The notes under the pieces are model-generated. The model did not search any database. It had not been told where the DNA came from and was given only the letters and a program-made list of their open reading frames with translations. A DNA stretch of 64,000 bases from an uncultured Clostridium sp. GTDB taxonomy: Bacteria > Bacillota > Clostridia > Clostridiales > Clostridiaceae. Shown one piece after another: positions 45,291 to 54,098 of the stretch. Numbering within the stretch: position 1 is the first letter of the stretch; every line of letters begins with the position of its first letter. The stretch is taken from NCBI RefSeq assembly GCF_947039605.1, contig NZ_CAMQZG010000008.1, positions 21,841 through 85,840 of the forward strand. Direction: 5' to 3'. The position numbers and the translations under genes are program-made.

Positions 45291-46529
45291 TTATTCTATT
45301 CTTTCACTAGCTACTTCAACATAGTCTTTTACAAGTTGAATACTTTCTTCTCCTGGGTCATTTTGACCTGGTTTATTTTTGAATACTATTTTTAATAATA
45401 TTGGTGCTGCTATTGTAGTTGCAATAACCATTATAACTACAGGAACTAAAAACTCTGGTGCCATAAGCCCAACCGCCATTCCTTTATTTGCAACTATAAG
45501 TGCAACTTCACCTCTTGAAACCATTCCCGCCCCAACTTGCATTGCCTCTCTATTGCTATAACCAAAGAACTTGACTCCAAGCCCTCCACCTATAATCTTC
45601 GTTAGTATAGCTACTACTATTAAAACAATTGTAAATATGATAGTTTTCATATCCATAGAATCTACATTTAGCTTTATACCTATACTTGCGAAGAATATTG
45701 GGGATAATAATATGTATGATAATGTTTCAAATTTCTTGTTTATAAAGTGGGTTCTCTCTGTATTAGATATAACCATACCTGCAATAAATGCACCTGTTAT
45801 ATCTGTAACTCCAAAGAACTCCTCTGCTATGTATGATAGTCCTAAACACAATACAAATGACATGATAACAAATCTTTTCATATCTTTTCCATGCTTTGCT
45901 GTCCATTTTATAAATAATTTTCTTACTATAAATCCTACAATTCCTGCAAAAACAAAGAATAATACAATTTTAAGTAAAACTATTCCTATACTAACTGTTG
46001 AATCAGCCATACTTGTAACCACTGTAAGCCCTATGATTCCAAGGATATCATCTATAAGTGCTGCTCCAAGTATTGTATTTCCAGCTCTTGTACTAAGTTT
46101 TCCAAGTTCTTTCAGAGTTTCTACAGTAATACTTACTGATGTCGCTGTTAATATAATTCCTATAAATACATATTTAAGCATTACATTAGAACCTGAACCT
46201 TCATGGAATACCATTGCTAATATTATTCCAGCTACAAGTGGAATAATAACTCCTAAAAGAGCTGCTGCAAGAGATGCTTTACCTGTTTTTTTAAGTTCTG
46301 CTACATCCGTCTCAAGACCTGCTGCAAACATTAAAACTATAACTCCAAGTGATGATAATTGATCTATAAAATTAGTTTCATGTAATATTCCAAGTACAGA
46401 TGGTCCTAAAATAACTCCTGCAAGAAGTGCTCCCACAACCTGTGGTAACTTAAACTTTTTTGTTAATAGTCCAAATAATTTTGTACTTAGAAGTATTAAT
46501 GCAAGGTCTAATAAATAACCATGTGACAT
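45291..46529 (-). CDS. CPA2-family cation/proton antiporter (paralogue 2)
   Basis: 412 residues, same topology and motifs as the antiporter at 42433: KKFKLPQVVGALLAGVILGP, AALIDDILGI, ASIGIKLNV. The C-terminal tail (NDPGEESIQLVKDYVEVASERIE) differs only in detail. A duplication separated by the HxlR and PEBP-like genes. Starts behind AAGGGGAAG. The gap 46530-46813 upstream is AT-rich without a visible gene. Confidence 0.9.
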   Translation of the reverse strand: MSHGYLLDLALILLSTKLFGLLTKKFKLPQVVGALLAGVILGPSVLGILHETNFIDQLSSLGVIVLMFAAGLETDVAELKKTGKASLAAALLGVIIPLVAGIILAMVFHEGSGSNVMLKYVFIGIILTATSVSITVETLKELGKLSTRAGNTILGAALIDDILGIIGLTVVTSMADSTVSIGIVLLKIVLFFVFAGIVGFIVRKLFIKWTAKHGKDMKRFVIMSFVLCLGLSYIAEEFFGVTDITGAFIAGMVISNTERTHFINKKFETLSYILLSPIFFASIGIKLNVDSMDMKTIIFTIVLIVVAILTKIIGGGLGVKFFGYSNREAMQVGAGMVSRGEVALIVANKGMAVGLMAPEFLVPVVIMVIATTIAAPILLKIVFKNKPGQNDPGEESIQLVKDYVEVASERIE

Positions 46530-46813
46530 TAAATCTTCCCCTTTCGGTTTTATCTTATGTTTTGTAATTTAATAATATTTTATATATTATTTTTGAATTT
46601 TTTAAAATTTTGTCATAATTTATTAACAAAAATTCTCCTTTTATGTGATTGATATTGATTTACCTTTAGTATAAACCATTTTTGTTATATTTTCTATATA
46701 ATCTTAGTAGTATTACTTTACTCATTAATATTTTTACACAAATTGATATATCTATCCCTACTTTTTTACCATAAAAATAAAAGATGTAGAATCCTATACC
46801 TTTAATATATTTT

Positions 46814-46981
46814 TTACAAATTAATAATTGCCCTACCTATATAAAAAAGTGCTATCGCAATCATTATCCAAGTAGCAAGGTAATATAGCGCCTCTCCTTT
46901 TGCAAGCTTCTTCTTATCAAATAATTTTGCACCTTTATCTGTAAAGAATTCTAAAAATTCCATCATTATCAGTTTTATCAT
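46814..46981 (-). CDS. 55-residue single-helix membrane protein (cistron 2 of a micro-operon)
   Basis: ATG 46981 overlaps the TGA of the upstream small gene as ATGA, so translation is probably coupled. The product starts MIKLIMMEFLEFFTDKGA, has a basic stretch (FDKKKLAKGEA) and one C-terminal helix (YYLATWIMIAIALFYIGRA). I do not recognise a family. Size and topology resemble small transport- or stress-associated membrane proteins, but no function is claimed. Confidence 0.6.
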   Translation of the reverse strand: MIKLIMMEFLEFFTDKGAKLFDKKKLAKGEALYYLATWIMIAIALFYIGRAIINL

Positions 46982-47106
46982 CTCTCATTCTTCCAACAGT
47001 CTTTATATCTAATATTTTTTCTCTTCCTTTTGAATACTAAGTTAGAATATAAATCTATAACATAACTTAACATTTCTAAATCCTCTATATAATTTAATTT
47101 CACCAC
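46978..47106 (-). CDS. 42-residue basic peptide (cistron 1 of a micro-operon)
   Basis: A GTG at 47106 lies 6-7 bases behind GTGAGGGG and opens a 42-codon frame, MVKLNYIEDLEMLSYVIDLY, ending in a very basic tail with KRKRKNIRYKDCWKNER. The stop overlaps the next ATG. The helix-like acidic/hydrophobic first half and basic second half suggest a folded or membrane-associated peptide. I do not recognise it. Upstream, to pnuC on the other strand (47107-47302), the gap is AT-rich and must hold both promoters. Confidence 0.55.
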   Translation of the reverse strand: MVKLNYIEDLEMLSYVIDLYSNLVFKRKRKNIRYKDCWKNER

Positions 47107-47302
47107 TTATAACCCCTCACTTACATTTGAATGCTCAATAATATAGTCGCAAGCTTTCACTTAATCCTTTCATTCTTTTTGAAATTATTTTTTAACTATT
47201 TTGTATTTGAAATCCTTTTCATAAACAGTTAAAATAAAAAATGTAATAATTAATCGTAAACAAATTTTTAATAAACTTTAAACAAAGGACGAGGTATCAT
47301 AA

Positions 47303-48100
47303 ATGGAAAATAAAAAATTCACGCCATTCCAAATAGGTTTTATAGTATTTTTCTCAATAATAAGTATTATCGTATTCTTACTTCCAGCTTGGACACATAG
47401 TTCAACATGGGGAGAAGTATTTGGAATAGTTTCAATTATAAGTCTTATTTCAGCAGTCTCTGGAGTATTTAACTCAATCTATATCGCAAGAGCAGATATA
47501 GGAGCTTACTTCTTCTGGATAATAAATACTTTAACTTATGCATTTATAGCATATAAGAGTCAATTTTATGGACAAGTTATACAAAATATTGTTTTTATTT
47601 TCCCACTAGAAGTTATTGGTCTTATTTCATGGATGAAAGCTTTAAAGAAAAAGAAAGCATCAAATAATCAAGATGATAGTATAGATGTTAAAAAATTCGG
47701 TTCAAAAGAATGGATTCTTACAATAATTGGGCTTGTAATATTTTGGGTAGCATATGCTGCATTCACTTATTATCTACCAAATATAATGGAAGCATTATTC
47801 CATGTTAAAATAGCTCCTGATAGTGATCTTATACTAGATTCACTTACAGCTATCCTAACAATATATGCCGTTTGGTTAACAGGACAAAGATACTTAGAGC
47901 AATGGACATTCTGGTTATTATCTAACGGAATAGGAGTTGTTTTATTCTTAAAACCAGTAGTAATGCAACTTATCCACCACGGAACTGTAAATGTAACAAC
48001 AATGTCAGGTGCTGTAGGTTGGATTCAATACTTAACAAGTGCTATCTATGGATTCATTTGTTGGAGAGCTTTATACAAAAGAAAACATGCAAAAGCTTAA
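47303..48100 (+). CDS. pnuC: PnuC-like nicotinamide mononucleotide/vitamin transporter
   Basis: A 265-residue membrane protein with about seven helices. FNSIYIARADIGAYFFWIINTLTYAF in the first half and ILTIYAVWLTGQRYLEQWTFWLLSNGIG in the second half are PnuC-type repeats (WxxN/QW residues line the substrate site). It imports nicotinamide riboside or a related B vitamin by facilitated diffusion. No riboswitch is recognisable in its leader. A strong terminator follows. Confidence 0.9.
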   Translation: MENKKFTPFQIGFIVFFSIISIIVFLLPAWTHSSTWGEVFGIVSIISLISAVSGVFNSIYIARADIGAYFFWIINTLTYAFIAYKSQFYGQVIQNIVFIFPLEVIGLISWMKALKKKKASNNQDDSIDVKKFGSKEWILTIIGLVIFWVAYAAFTYYLPNIMEALFHVKIAPDSDLILDSLTAILTIYAVWLTGQRYLEQWTFWLLSNGIGVVLFLKPVVMQLIHHGTVNVTTMSGAVGWIQYLTSAIYGFICWRALYKRKHAKA

Positions 48101-48109
48101 TATAATATA

Positions 48110-48153
48110 AAAAATGTGGATAACTTTTATTAAAAGTTATCCACATTTTTTTA
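48110..48153 (+). terminator. Terminator of pnuC
   Basis: AAAATGTGGATAACTTTT hairpin with its complement and T-run. Confidence 0.85.
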
Positions 48154-48165
48154 TCTTTATAAAAG

Positions 48166-48203
48166 AAAAAGGCTATCAAAATGCACTAGTTTCGATAGCT
48201 TTT
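48166..48203 (-). terminator. Terminator of nrdB
   Basis: AAAGGCTATC/GATAGCTTTT stem and T-run on the minus strand. Confidence 0.75.
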
Positions 48204-48215
48204 GTATTCTATATT

Positions 48216-49250
48216 TTATAGATCATCTACTAAAGCTCCAGCCTTTGCATAAGCTGTTGACTTTGCTTCAAAGAAATCTGTTTTAACCATATTAGGATCT
48301 GAATATTGGTCTACCCATTTAGCTGGATTTTCTGTATGTTCTGGATATAATATTTCAAAGCCTAAATCTTTAAGTCTTAAATTCCCTATATATTTAATAT
48401 AGTTCTCTATAAGAGTTTCATTCATTCCTTTAATTCTATTTCCAATTACATATTTACCCCAGGCTATTTCACTTTCAACTCCAGTTTGAACCATACCTCT
48501 AAGTTCTGCTACAAACTCCTTAGTAAATATCTCTGGCATTTCTCCTATAAGTTCTCTTATCATATTTCTAAATAACCAAAGGTGAGTATTTTCATCTCTG
48601 TTTATATATCTGATTTCTTGAGCTGAACCTGGCATTTTTCCATTTCTCTCAAGATTATAGAAAAACATAAATCCTGAATAGAAGTAAACTCCCTCAAGAA
48701 TATAGTTAGCCATTACAGATTTTATAAAAGTATGCATTGTTGGATTTTCTATAAATCCATTATATAAATCACCAATGAATTTATTTCTTCCAAGAAGAAC
48801 TTCATCATCTTTCCATTGATATAATATTTCATTTCTTTGCTCTGGTGAACAAATACTATCAAGCATATAGCTATAACTTTGTGAGTGCACCGCTTCTTGG
48901 AATGCCTGAATTGTAAGACATAAATTAACCTCTGATGCTGTAACATAGTTATTTATATTCCCAAGGTTAGCTGTTTGAATTGAATCAAGGAAAATTAAGA
49001 AAGAAAGTATCTTATCATAAGCAGTTTTTTCATCATGTTCAAGCAATTTATAATCCTTTAAATCTTGTGCAAGGTTTATCTCTTCTGGTATCCAGAAGTT
49101 ATTCATTGCTTGTCTGTACCAATCTGAAACCCATGAATACTTCATATTATTAAAATCATTAAGGTTAGTAGTATTACCATTAACCATTCTTTTTTTAGAT
49201 ACTTCTATATCTCCAAACTCATTAAATAGAGCTTTCTTATTAATTATCAT
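48216..49250 (-). CDS. nrdB: Class I ribonucleotide reductase beta subunit
   Basis: A 344-residue ferritin-like subunit that makes the radical for ribonucleotide reduction. The metal ligands are in EKTAYDKILSFL, EAVHSQSYSYML and the second helix pair ENPTMHTFIK...ILEG and NRDENTHLWLF. Starts at ATG behind AAGAGGTGTGTA. It is downstream of nrdA with 159 bases between, an unusually long gap for this pair, which holds an IS200/IS605-like end. Confidence 0.93.
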   Translation of the reverse strand: MIINKKALFNEFGDIEVSKKRMVNGNTTNLNDFNNMKYSWVSDWYRQAMNNFWIPEEINLAQDLKDYKLLEHDEKTAYDKILSFLIFLDSIQTANLGNINNYVTASEVNLCLTIQAFQEAVHSQSYSYMLDSICSPEQRNEILYQWKDDEVLLGRNKFIGDLYNGFIENPTMHTFIKSVMANYILEGVYFYSGFMFFYNLERNGKMPGSAQEIRYINRDENTHLWLFRNMIRELIGEMPEIFTKEFVAELRGMVQTGVESEIAWGKYVIGNRIKGMNETLIENYIKYIGNLRLKDLGFEILYPEHTENPAKWVDQYSDPNMVKTDFFEAKSTAYAKAGALVDDL

Positions 49251-49261
49251 TACACACCTCT

Positions 49262-49405
49262 TTATATTTATAGAAACTTAAACCCCAATTTTTAAATTGG
49301 GGACTAAATTTATTTATTATCTATTTTATAATTGCTATTTTCTTCTTTAAAAGAAACCCTTCGCTAGCTGGGTAAGTTCCACTATCCAAATCAAGATTGG
49401 GGGTG
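49262..49405 (-). mobile_element. Orphan IS200/IS605-type end with omega-RNA-like hairpins inside the nrdAB operon
   Basis: The gap holds a perfect hairpin CCCCAATttttAAATTGGGG-type (49283-49302) and a second hairpin ACCC...GGGT (49356-49373) around TTCGCTAGCT. On the minus strand the order GTGGAACTTACCCAGCTAGCGAAGGGTTTC then AGTCCCCAATT...TTGGGGTTTAAGTTTC resembles the tnpB-proximal RNA and right end of IS200/IS605 elements. No transposase or tnpB remains. It sits within a transcript of two essential genes. Confidence 0.5.
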
Positions 49406-49409
49406 TCAC

Positions 49410-51632
49410 TTATGCTGAGCACATTGCGCATTCTTCTATTTCAAGAGACTTACTTCTTACGTAGTAAATACTTTTAACGCCTTGATTACATGCCTGAATA
49501 TAAAGATTAGCTATTTGTCTCATAGTTAAATCTGTTGTTATATAAAGGTTAAATGATTGTGCTTGGTCTATATGTCTTTGTCTTATAGCTGCAGCTTCTA
49601 CTGACCACTGTTGGTCCATGTCATATGCTGACATATATAAGTATCCATTATCTGCTGTTAAATTTGGTGCAGTTTTAGGAATTATACTTCCCTTTTTCTC
49701 TTCTAGCCAGAACTTAGCCATTACTGGGTCTATTCCCTCTGAAGTTCCTGCTATTGTAGCTGTTGAGCCATTAGGAGCAACTGCAAATAGGTAACCATTT
49801 CTCATACCAAACTGAGATATTTCTTCTCTTATATTATCCCATTTTTCTGTATTATATCCTCTAAGCTTAAAGTAATCTCCATTATCCCAATCAGAACCTT
49901 CAAATAAACTATATCTACCTTTTTCCTTAGCTATTTTAATACTAGCCTTGATAGCATAATAGTTAATATCCTCATAAACTTTATCAACAAAAGCAAAGTG
50001 CTTCTTACTATCCCAAACAATTTTATTGTTAGTTAGCATATGATGGTATCCTGAAGTCCCAAGACCAATTGCTCTGTATCTTTTATTAGTTACCTCTGCA
50101 TATGGTACTGAATAATAATTAAGGTCTATAACATTATCCATAGCTCTAATTTGAGTTTCAACTATATCTTCAAGTTCTTCCTGTGAGTTAACATCAACAT
50201 TACCTAAAACAACTGATGATAAATTACAAACAACAAAATCTCCAGCCTTAGTTTTCTCAACTATTATCTTATCTCCATTTTCATCAACTATTTCAGTTTG
50301 CAACACCTCCGCAGCACTCATATTTTGCATAATCTCAGTACATAAGTTTGATGAATAAACCATTCCCTTATGCTTATTAGGATTCATTTTATTTACTGTA
50401 TCTCTAAAGAAAGCAAATGGAGTTCCTGTTTCAGCTGCACTCTTAATTATAAGTCTTACAACATCTCTAACTTCCATAACTCTCTTATCTATTGCATCAT
50501 TTTCTACACAATCATAGTATTTTGTTTCCCACTCTTCTCCATAAAAATCTTCAAGTGAATATCCCATAACTTCTTTTATTTGGTGTGGACACATCATATA
50601 CCACTTAGATGACATATCCTTCTCTGCAAGTTTCCAAAATAAATCTGGGTAGCAAATACCAGGGAAAACATCATGTGCTTTCTTTCTATCATCTCCATTA
50701 TTAGTTCTTATCTGTAAAAACTCTGCTACATCCTTGTGCCAAGCATCAAGCCATATAGCAACAGAACCATTTCTAACACCAAGTTGATCAACTGCAATAG
50801 CAGTATCATTCATAAGCTTAACCCAAGGTATAATTCCACCTGAAGCCCCTTTAAACCCTCTTATTGAAGACCCAAGCGCTCTAACTTTACCAATATAAAT
50901 TCCCATTCCACCACCGAACTTAGAAACTTTAGCAAAATTGTCCACAGTCTTATATATTCCATTTAAACTATCATCAACTGTATCTATAAAGCATGAGCTT
51001 AATTGATAAAAAGGCTTTCTAGCATTTGACATTGTAGGTGTTGCCATTGTTGCTTTAAGCTGACTTAATGAATTATAAAATCTCTTAGCCCAGTATAATC
51101 TATCTTCCTTCTTCTCTGGTATAGCAAGGTGCATAGCAATTCCCATAAACATCTGCTGTGGAAGTTCTGTTTTACTTCTATCAAAATTCTCAACTAAATA
51201 TCTTTCAGCTAAAAGTTTTATTCCGCTATAAGTAAATAAGAAATCTCTCTCTGGTTTTATTGCACTCTCTAATTCTTCTATATCTTCTTTAGAATAATTT
51301 TCTAATATATATTTACCATATAATTTTTTCTCTGTTAGTTCTTTTACAAGCTCATAATAATTATCATAAGCTACCTCGCTACTTCTCTCTCTATTTTTCG
51401 CGATGTCTTCTCTTAGGTTTAGGACATATATATGTGAAGCTATGTCCTGCCAATTCGGTTCAAACTGAGTTGTCAATTCTAACGCTGTTTGTATAATAGA
51501 ATTGTTAATTTCTCTCTCATTCATATTCGATGTTAATATATTCTCTAATGCTGCTTTTAAATCCCCCTCTGAATAGCTTTCAGATCCCTCTCTTAAATAG
51601 CCCATTGCCTGTGTACATGCCTTGTTTATCAT
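49410..51632 (-). CDS. nrdA: Class I ribonucleotide reductase alpha subunit
   Basis: A 740-residue catalytic subunit. The barrel has QLSSCFIDTVDDSL with the first active-site cysteine, NLCTEIMQN with the thiyl-radical cysteine, and ends with the redox CAMC in EECAMCSA. The N-terminal region (about 1-60) is short and a full ATP-cone is not obvious, so overall-activity regulation may be missing. Starts near ATG 51632 behind GGGGGATT. An NrdR box lies upstream. Confidence 0.94.
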   Translation of the reverse strand: MINKACTQAMGYLREGSESYSEGDLKAALENILTSNMNEREINNSIIQTALELTTQFEPNWQDIASHIYVLNLREDIAKNRERSSEVAYDNYYELVKELTEKKLYGKYILENYSKEDIEELESAIKPERDFLFTYSGIKLLAERYLVENFDRSKTELPQQMFMGIAMHLAIPEKKEDRLYWAKRFYNSLSQLKATMATPTMSNARKPFYQLSSCFIDTVDDSLNGIYKTVDNFAKVSKFGGGMGIYIGKVRALGSSIRGFKGASGGIIPWVKLMNDTAIAVDQLGVRNGSVAIWLDAWHKDVAEFLQIRTNNGDDRKKAHDVFPGICYPDLFWKLAEKDMSSKWYMMCPHQIKEVMGYSLEDFYGEEWETKYYDCVENDAIDKRVMEVRDVVRLIIKSAAETGTPFAFFRDTVNKMNPNKHKGMVYSSNLCTEIMQNMSAAEVLQTEIVDENGDKIIVEKTKAGDFVVCNLSSVVLGNVDVNSQEELEDIVETQIRAMDNVIDLNYYSVPYAEVTNKRYRAIGLGTSGYHHMLTNNKIVWDSKKHFAFVDKVYEDINYYAIKASIKIAKEKGRYSLFEGSDWDNGDYFKLRGYNTEKWDNIREEISQFGMRNGYLFAVAPNGSTATIAGTSEGIDPVMAKFWLEEKKGSIIPKTAPNLTADNGYLYMSAYDMDQQWSVEAAAIRQRHIDQAQSFNLYITTDLTMRQIANLYIQACNQGVKSIYYVRSKSLEIEECAMCSA

Positions 51633-51691
51633 ATTTCTCTAAATCCCCCTATACAACATATAGTATCCTTTTATTTACGTCCAACTATTAA

Positions 51692-51707
51692 ACACTATAT
51701 CTAGTGT
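51692..51707. promoter_or_regulatory. NrdR box upstream of nrdAB
   Basis: ACACTATATCTAGTGT matches the NrdR consensus (ACACwATATATwGTGT) at nearly every position. It lies 60 bases before nrdA. A second, weaker match ACAACATATAGTATCC is at 51653-51668. NrdR represses ribonucleotide reductase genes when dATP is high. Confidence 0.85.
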
Positions 51708-51974
51708 TTTGCCTTCTCTATTATAGTTATTAAATTACCCCTTGTAAAACCAACTTTGTTTTGTTTTCTAGTGAAAACATTATGTAATCTTATGCTACTT
51801 AAAAATACCTCTATATTTAATGTATATCTGTAATAACTATTAAAAATTTATTATTATATTATTTTTCCACAAATAACTTTTAAAGTAAATATTTTTTTAT
51901 AAAATTAACATCTAAAATATATGAAAAAAATGCCGATAATTTTATCGACCTTATAAATTTGAAAGGAGAAATTT

Positions 51975-52157
51975 ATGGATGTAGGAAGAATGTCTATGTC
52001 AATGAGTCAAAACTCACTTAAAAGTGCAGTTTCTATATCATTGCTAAAAATGACAATGAATAATAATCAAGAAGTCGCAAATGGAATGACTCAAATGTTA
52101 GAATCAATAATGGTAACAGACTCAAATCGTGGAACTAAACTAGATACTAGAGCATAA
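51975..52157 (+). CDS. YjfB-family small protein
   Basis: 60 residues, MDVGRMSMSMSQNSLKSAVS, matching the YjfB family of small proteins that occur near motility genes and are of unknown function. Starts at ATG behind AAAGGAG. It ends in a strong bidirectional terminator. The gap 51708-51974 is otherwise AT-rich. Confidence 0.85.
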   Translation: MDVGRMSMSMSQNSLKSAVSISLLKMTMNNNQEVANGMTQMLESIMVTDSNRGTKLDTRA

Positions 52158-52189
52158 AAAAATCTGTGGATAATTTCCACAGATTTTTT
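52155..52189. terminator. Bidirectional terminator
   Basis: AAAAATCTGTGGA/TCCACAGATTTTT hairpin. Confidence 0.9.
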
Positions 52190-52192
52190 TAA

Positions 52193-52453
52193 TTATTTTA
52201 AATAGTTTAGTTGTCTAGCATCAGTATCAACAACTTCCTTAATTATTGATTTTATCTCAGTCTTAGTTATTTCAAGTTCTGAAAAACCACCAATTTGACA
52301 ACCAAAAATCATCTCCATATTATTATAAATCATAGCATAAACATGCTTTTTTGCCTCAACAACTTCATCATCAGAAAACATTGAATCATACAATGTTTTT
52401 GCTTCATTTCTTACATACTTAATATCCTTTTCTTTGTAATTTTCCATCTCCAT
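52193..52453 (-). CDS. Hypothetical small protein, 86 residues
   Basis: Starts at ATG 52453 (MEMENYKEKD) with GTGAGGCGT just upstream; a longer frame from 52495 has no ribosome site. Mostly helical, charged, with MIYNNMEMIFGCQIGGF in the middle. No recognised family. It is convergent with yjfB and shares its terminator. Confidence 0.65.
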   Translation of the reverse strand: MEMENYKEKDIKYVRNEAKTLYDSMFSDDEVVEAKKHVYAMIYNNMEMIFGCQIGGFSELEITKTEIKSIIKEVVDTDARQLNYLK

Positions 52454-52590
52454 ACGCCTCACTTTCTCATTTGTTCTACAAGTGTCTAAAAGCACTCTCT
52501 CTTTTTTTATTATTTACTTACTATTATCCTAAAAAAATATGTGTAATTTATAAAAAAGAGCTACCCTTTTAATAAAGGTAACTCTAAATT

Positions 52591-52971
52591 TTAAAAATCC
52601 ACTCTACAAGGAGCGTGCATTGACTCATTAAACATTTCAGATCTTCTTTTTTTATTTATAATATTTGTAGCTCTCATCTTAAATCTCTCTACTTCTTTAT
52701 ATGAATAAAAAGTAGCTAAATCAAGTGCTGCAAATAAAACATCCATCACTAGATATTTTAAATCTTGAAGATTTTGCATATTAGCCTCATCAACCTCTAC
52801 AACATCAGCTTTTATTTTTATATCCTCAAACTTAACTTGATAACTTTTAAGTTTATCTAAAATCCCCTCATTCTCACATTTCCCTAAATCTGAATCAACA
52901 AGGTCAGATATATATGACATATATTCCTGTGAATATTTTTTATACTCATTATATAAAGTTACTAAATCCAT
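52591..52971 (-). CDS. Hypothetical helical protein, 126 residues
   Basis: All-helical, with a conserved-looking tail (RRSEMFNESMHAPCRVDF) and no membrane segment. I start at ATG 52971 (MDLVTLYNEY) because AGGAG sits 12 bases upstream; the ATG at 52983 touches that site. No recognised family. The upstream gap 52972-53278 is AT-rich with a long T-run near 53205-53220 and no gene that I can support. Confidence 0.65.
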   Translation of the reverse strand: MDLVTLYNEYKKYSQEYMSYISDLVDSDLGKCENEGILDKLKSYQVKFEDIKIKADVVEVDEANMQNLQDLKYLVMDVLFAALDLATFYSYKEVERFKMRATNIINKKRRSEMFNESMHAPCRVDF

Positions 52972-53278
52972 CTTTTTAAACATCTCCTATCAAATAAAAT
53001 TCTTATTATTTCATTATACAATATTTATCAATACTATTCGTATATTTAATATTTAATCATCTTATACTATTGGAAATATATAGAATAAAGATATCTTTTT
53101 TATACTAAAAATATTTTTTTAAACTTTTAGCTTTGCTAAAGGTAAAAAAAGTTTAAAATCACTTTAATTTCATCAATTTATTCCTTAAATAGATTATAAT
53201 AGGCTCATTTTTTTTTTTTTACATTCTAAAATCCAAGTGATACTATGTAAATATATTAAAGAGTAGAGGTGATTAGAC

Positions 53279-53452
53279 ATGGGTCATACAGGTGATAGAA
53301 AATTCAAAGAAAATGCAATACACACAGAAAAAACTAAATTAAATGAATTAAGAAGAGAAGAACAAAGAGAAGAATTAAAAGAAGAACACAAAGAAAGTTT
53401 TAAAGAAGAACATAAATTTGGTGGCGAAGCTTTTGATCATCACAAACACTAA
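53279..53452 (+). CDS. 57-residue highly charged peptide, unknown
   Basis: ATG 53279 follows AGAGGTGATTAGAC. The product is MGHTGDRKFKENAIHTEKTK then a repeated Glu-Lys-Arg motif (REEQREELKEEHKESFKEEHK), ending in FDHHKH. Predicted as one long charged helix. No family recognised. The next gene starts 34 bases later on the same strand and may be cotranscribed. Confidence 0.65.
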   Translation: MGHTGDRKFKENAIHTEKTKLNELRREEQREELKEEHKESFKEEHKFGGEAFDHHKH

Positions 53453-53486
53453 TCAGTAATTTTTTTAATCAAAGGAGGACCTAGAA

Positions 53487-53921
53487 ATGGAATTATTATA
53501 TACAGAATTAGAATTAGAATTAGATACATTATTTAATAAAAAATCAGACTTAGTAGAATTTGAAAAATTCTTAAAAGCTTACGGAATAGAGGATAGTCTT
53601 GAGGACGTAACTTTAAAACACACAAAAAAAAGATTAGAAACTCTTTTAGCAATTGCTGAAGAAGGAACTGATATAAATCTTGTGGCTAAAAAAGATATTC
53701 TTAAAAAATTATTAGAAAATCTTAAAAACCATAAAGAACAAAGAGAAGCTATGAAAGCTGTTAGAGAAGTTTACACTAATGAAGCTACTAAAGATCATAT
53801 GGATATAGCAGAGCTTGATAAAAGTATTAAACACTCATTAAGAGAGTATAAAAAATACGAGCACTTCAAAAAACACGAACAAAATATAGCTGATAAATGG
53901 ATAAAAACACTTAGTAAATAA
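53487..53921 (+). CDS. Hypothetical helical protein, 144 residues
   Basis: Starts at ATG behind AAAGGAGGACC. Almost entirely charged helix with two heptad-like regions (about 1-70 and 85-140). No signal or membrane segment. It may form a complex with the preceding 57-residue peptide, which is similarly helical. No recognised family. Confidence 0.75.
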   Translation: MELLYTELELELDTLFNKKSDLVEFEKFLKAYGIEDSLEDVTLKHTKKRLETLLAIAEEGTDINLVAKKDILKKLLENLKNHKEQREAMKAVREVYTNEATKDHMDIAELDKSIKHSLREYKKYEHFKKHEQNIADKWIKTLSK

Positions 53922-53932
53922 GGTATCAAGCA

Positions 53933-53995
53933 ATTTATTGCTTTTTATAAATCCCAAATATACTCCACAATATATTTGGCGAAAATTTTTTGTCA
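53933..53995 (+). terminator. Small terminator and second hairpin
   Basis: AAGCAATTTATTGCTTTTT is a short terminator after the 144-residue gene. A second stem CCAAATATA/TATATTTGG (53955-53982) follows. Confidence 0.6.
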
Positions 53996-54064
53996 ATATG
54001 TTTTTTGATTAATTACCCCTAATTTAATTAATTAAAAAAGCATATGACACTCCTAAATGTCTAC

Positions 54065-54098
54065 AAAAAAAGCACAACCTATACAGGTTGTGCTTTTT
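54065..54098 (-). terminator. Terminator overlapping the end of the 181-residue gene
   Basis: AAGCACAACCT/AGGTTGTGCTT hairpin with an A/T-run; its left half overlaps the last codons of the gene. Confidence 0.8.

Noticed and set aside
53200..53222. Long T-run as a terminator or a poly-T repeat of interest
   Set aside because: No stem lies before it; homopolymer runs of this kind are common in such AT-rich DNA.
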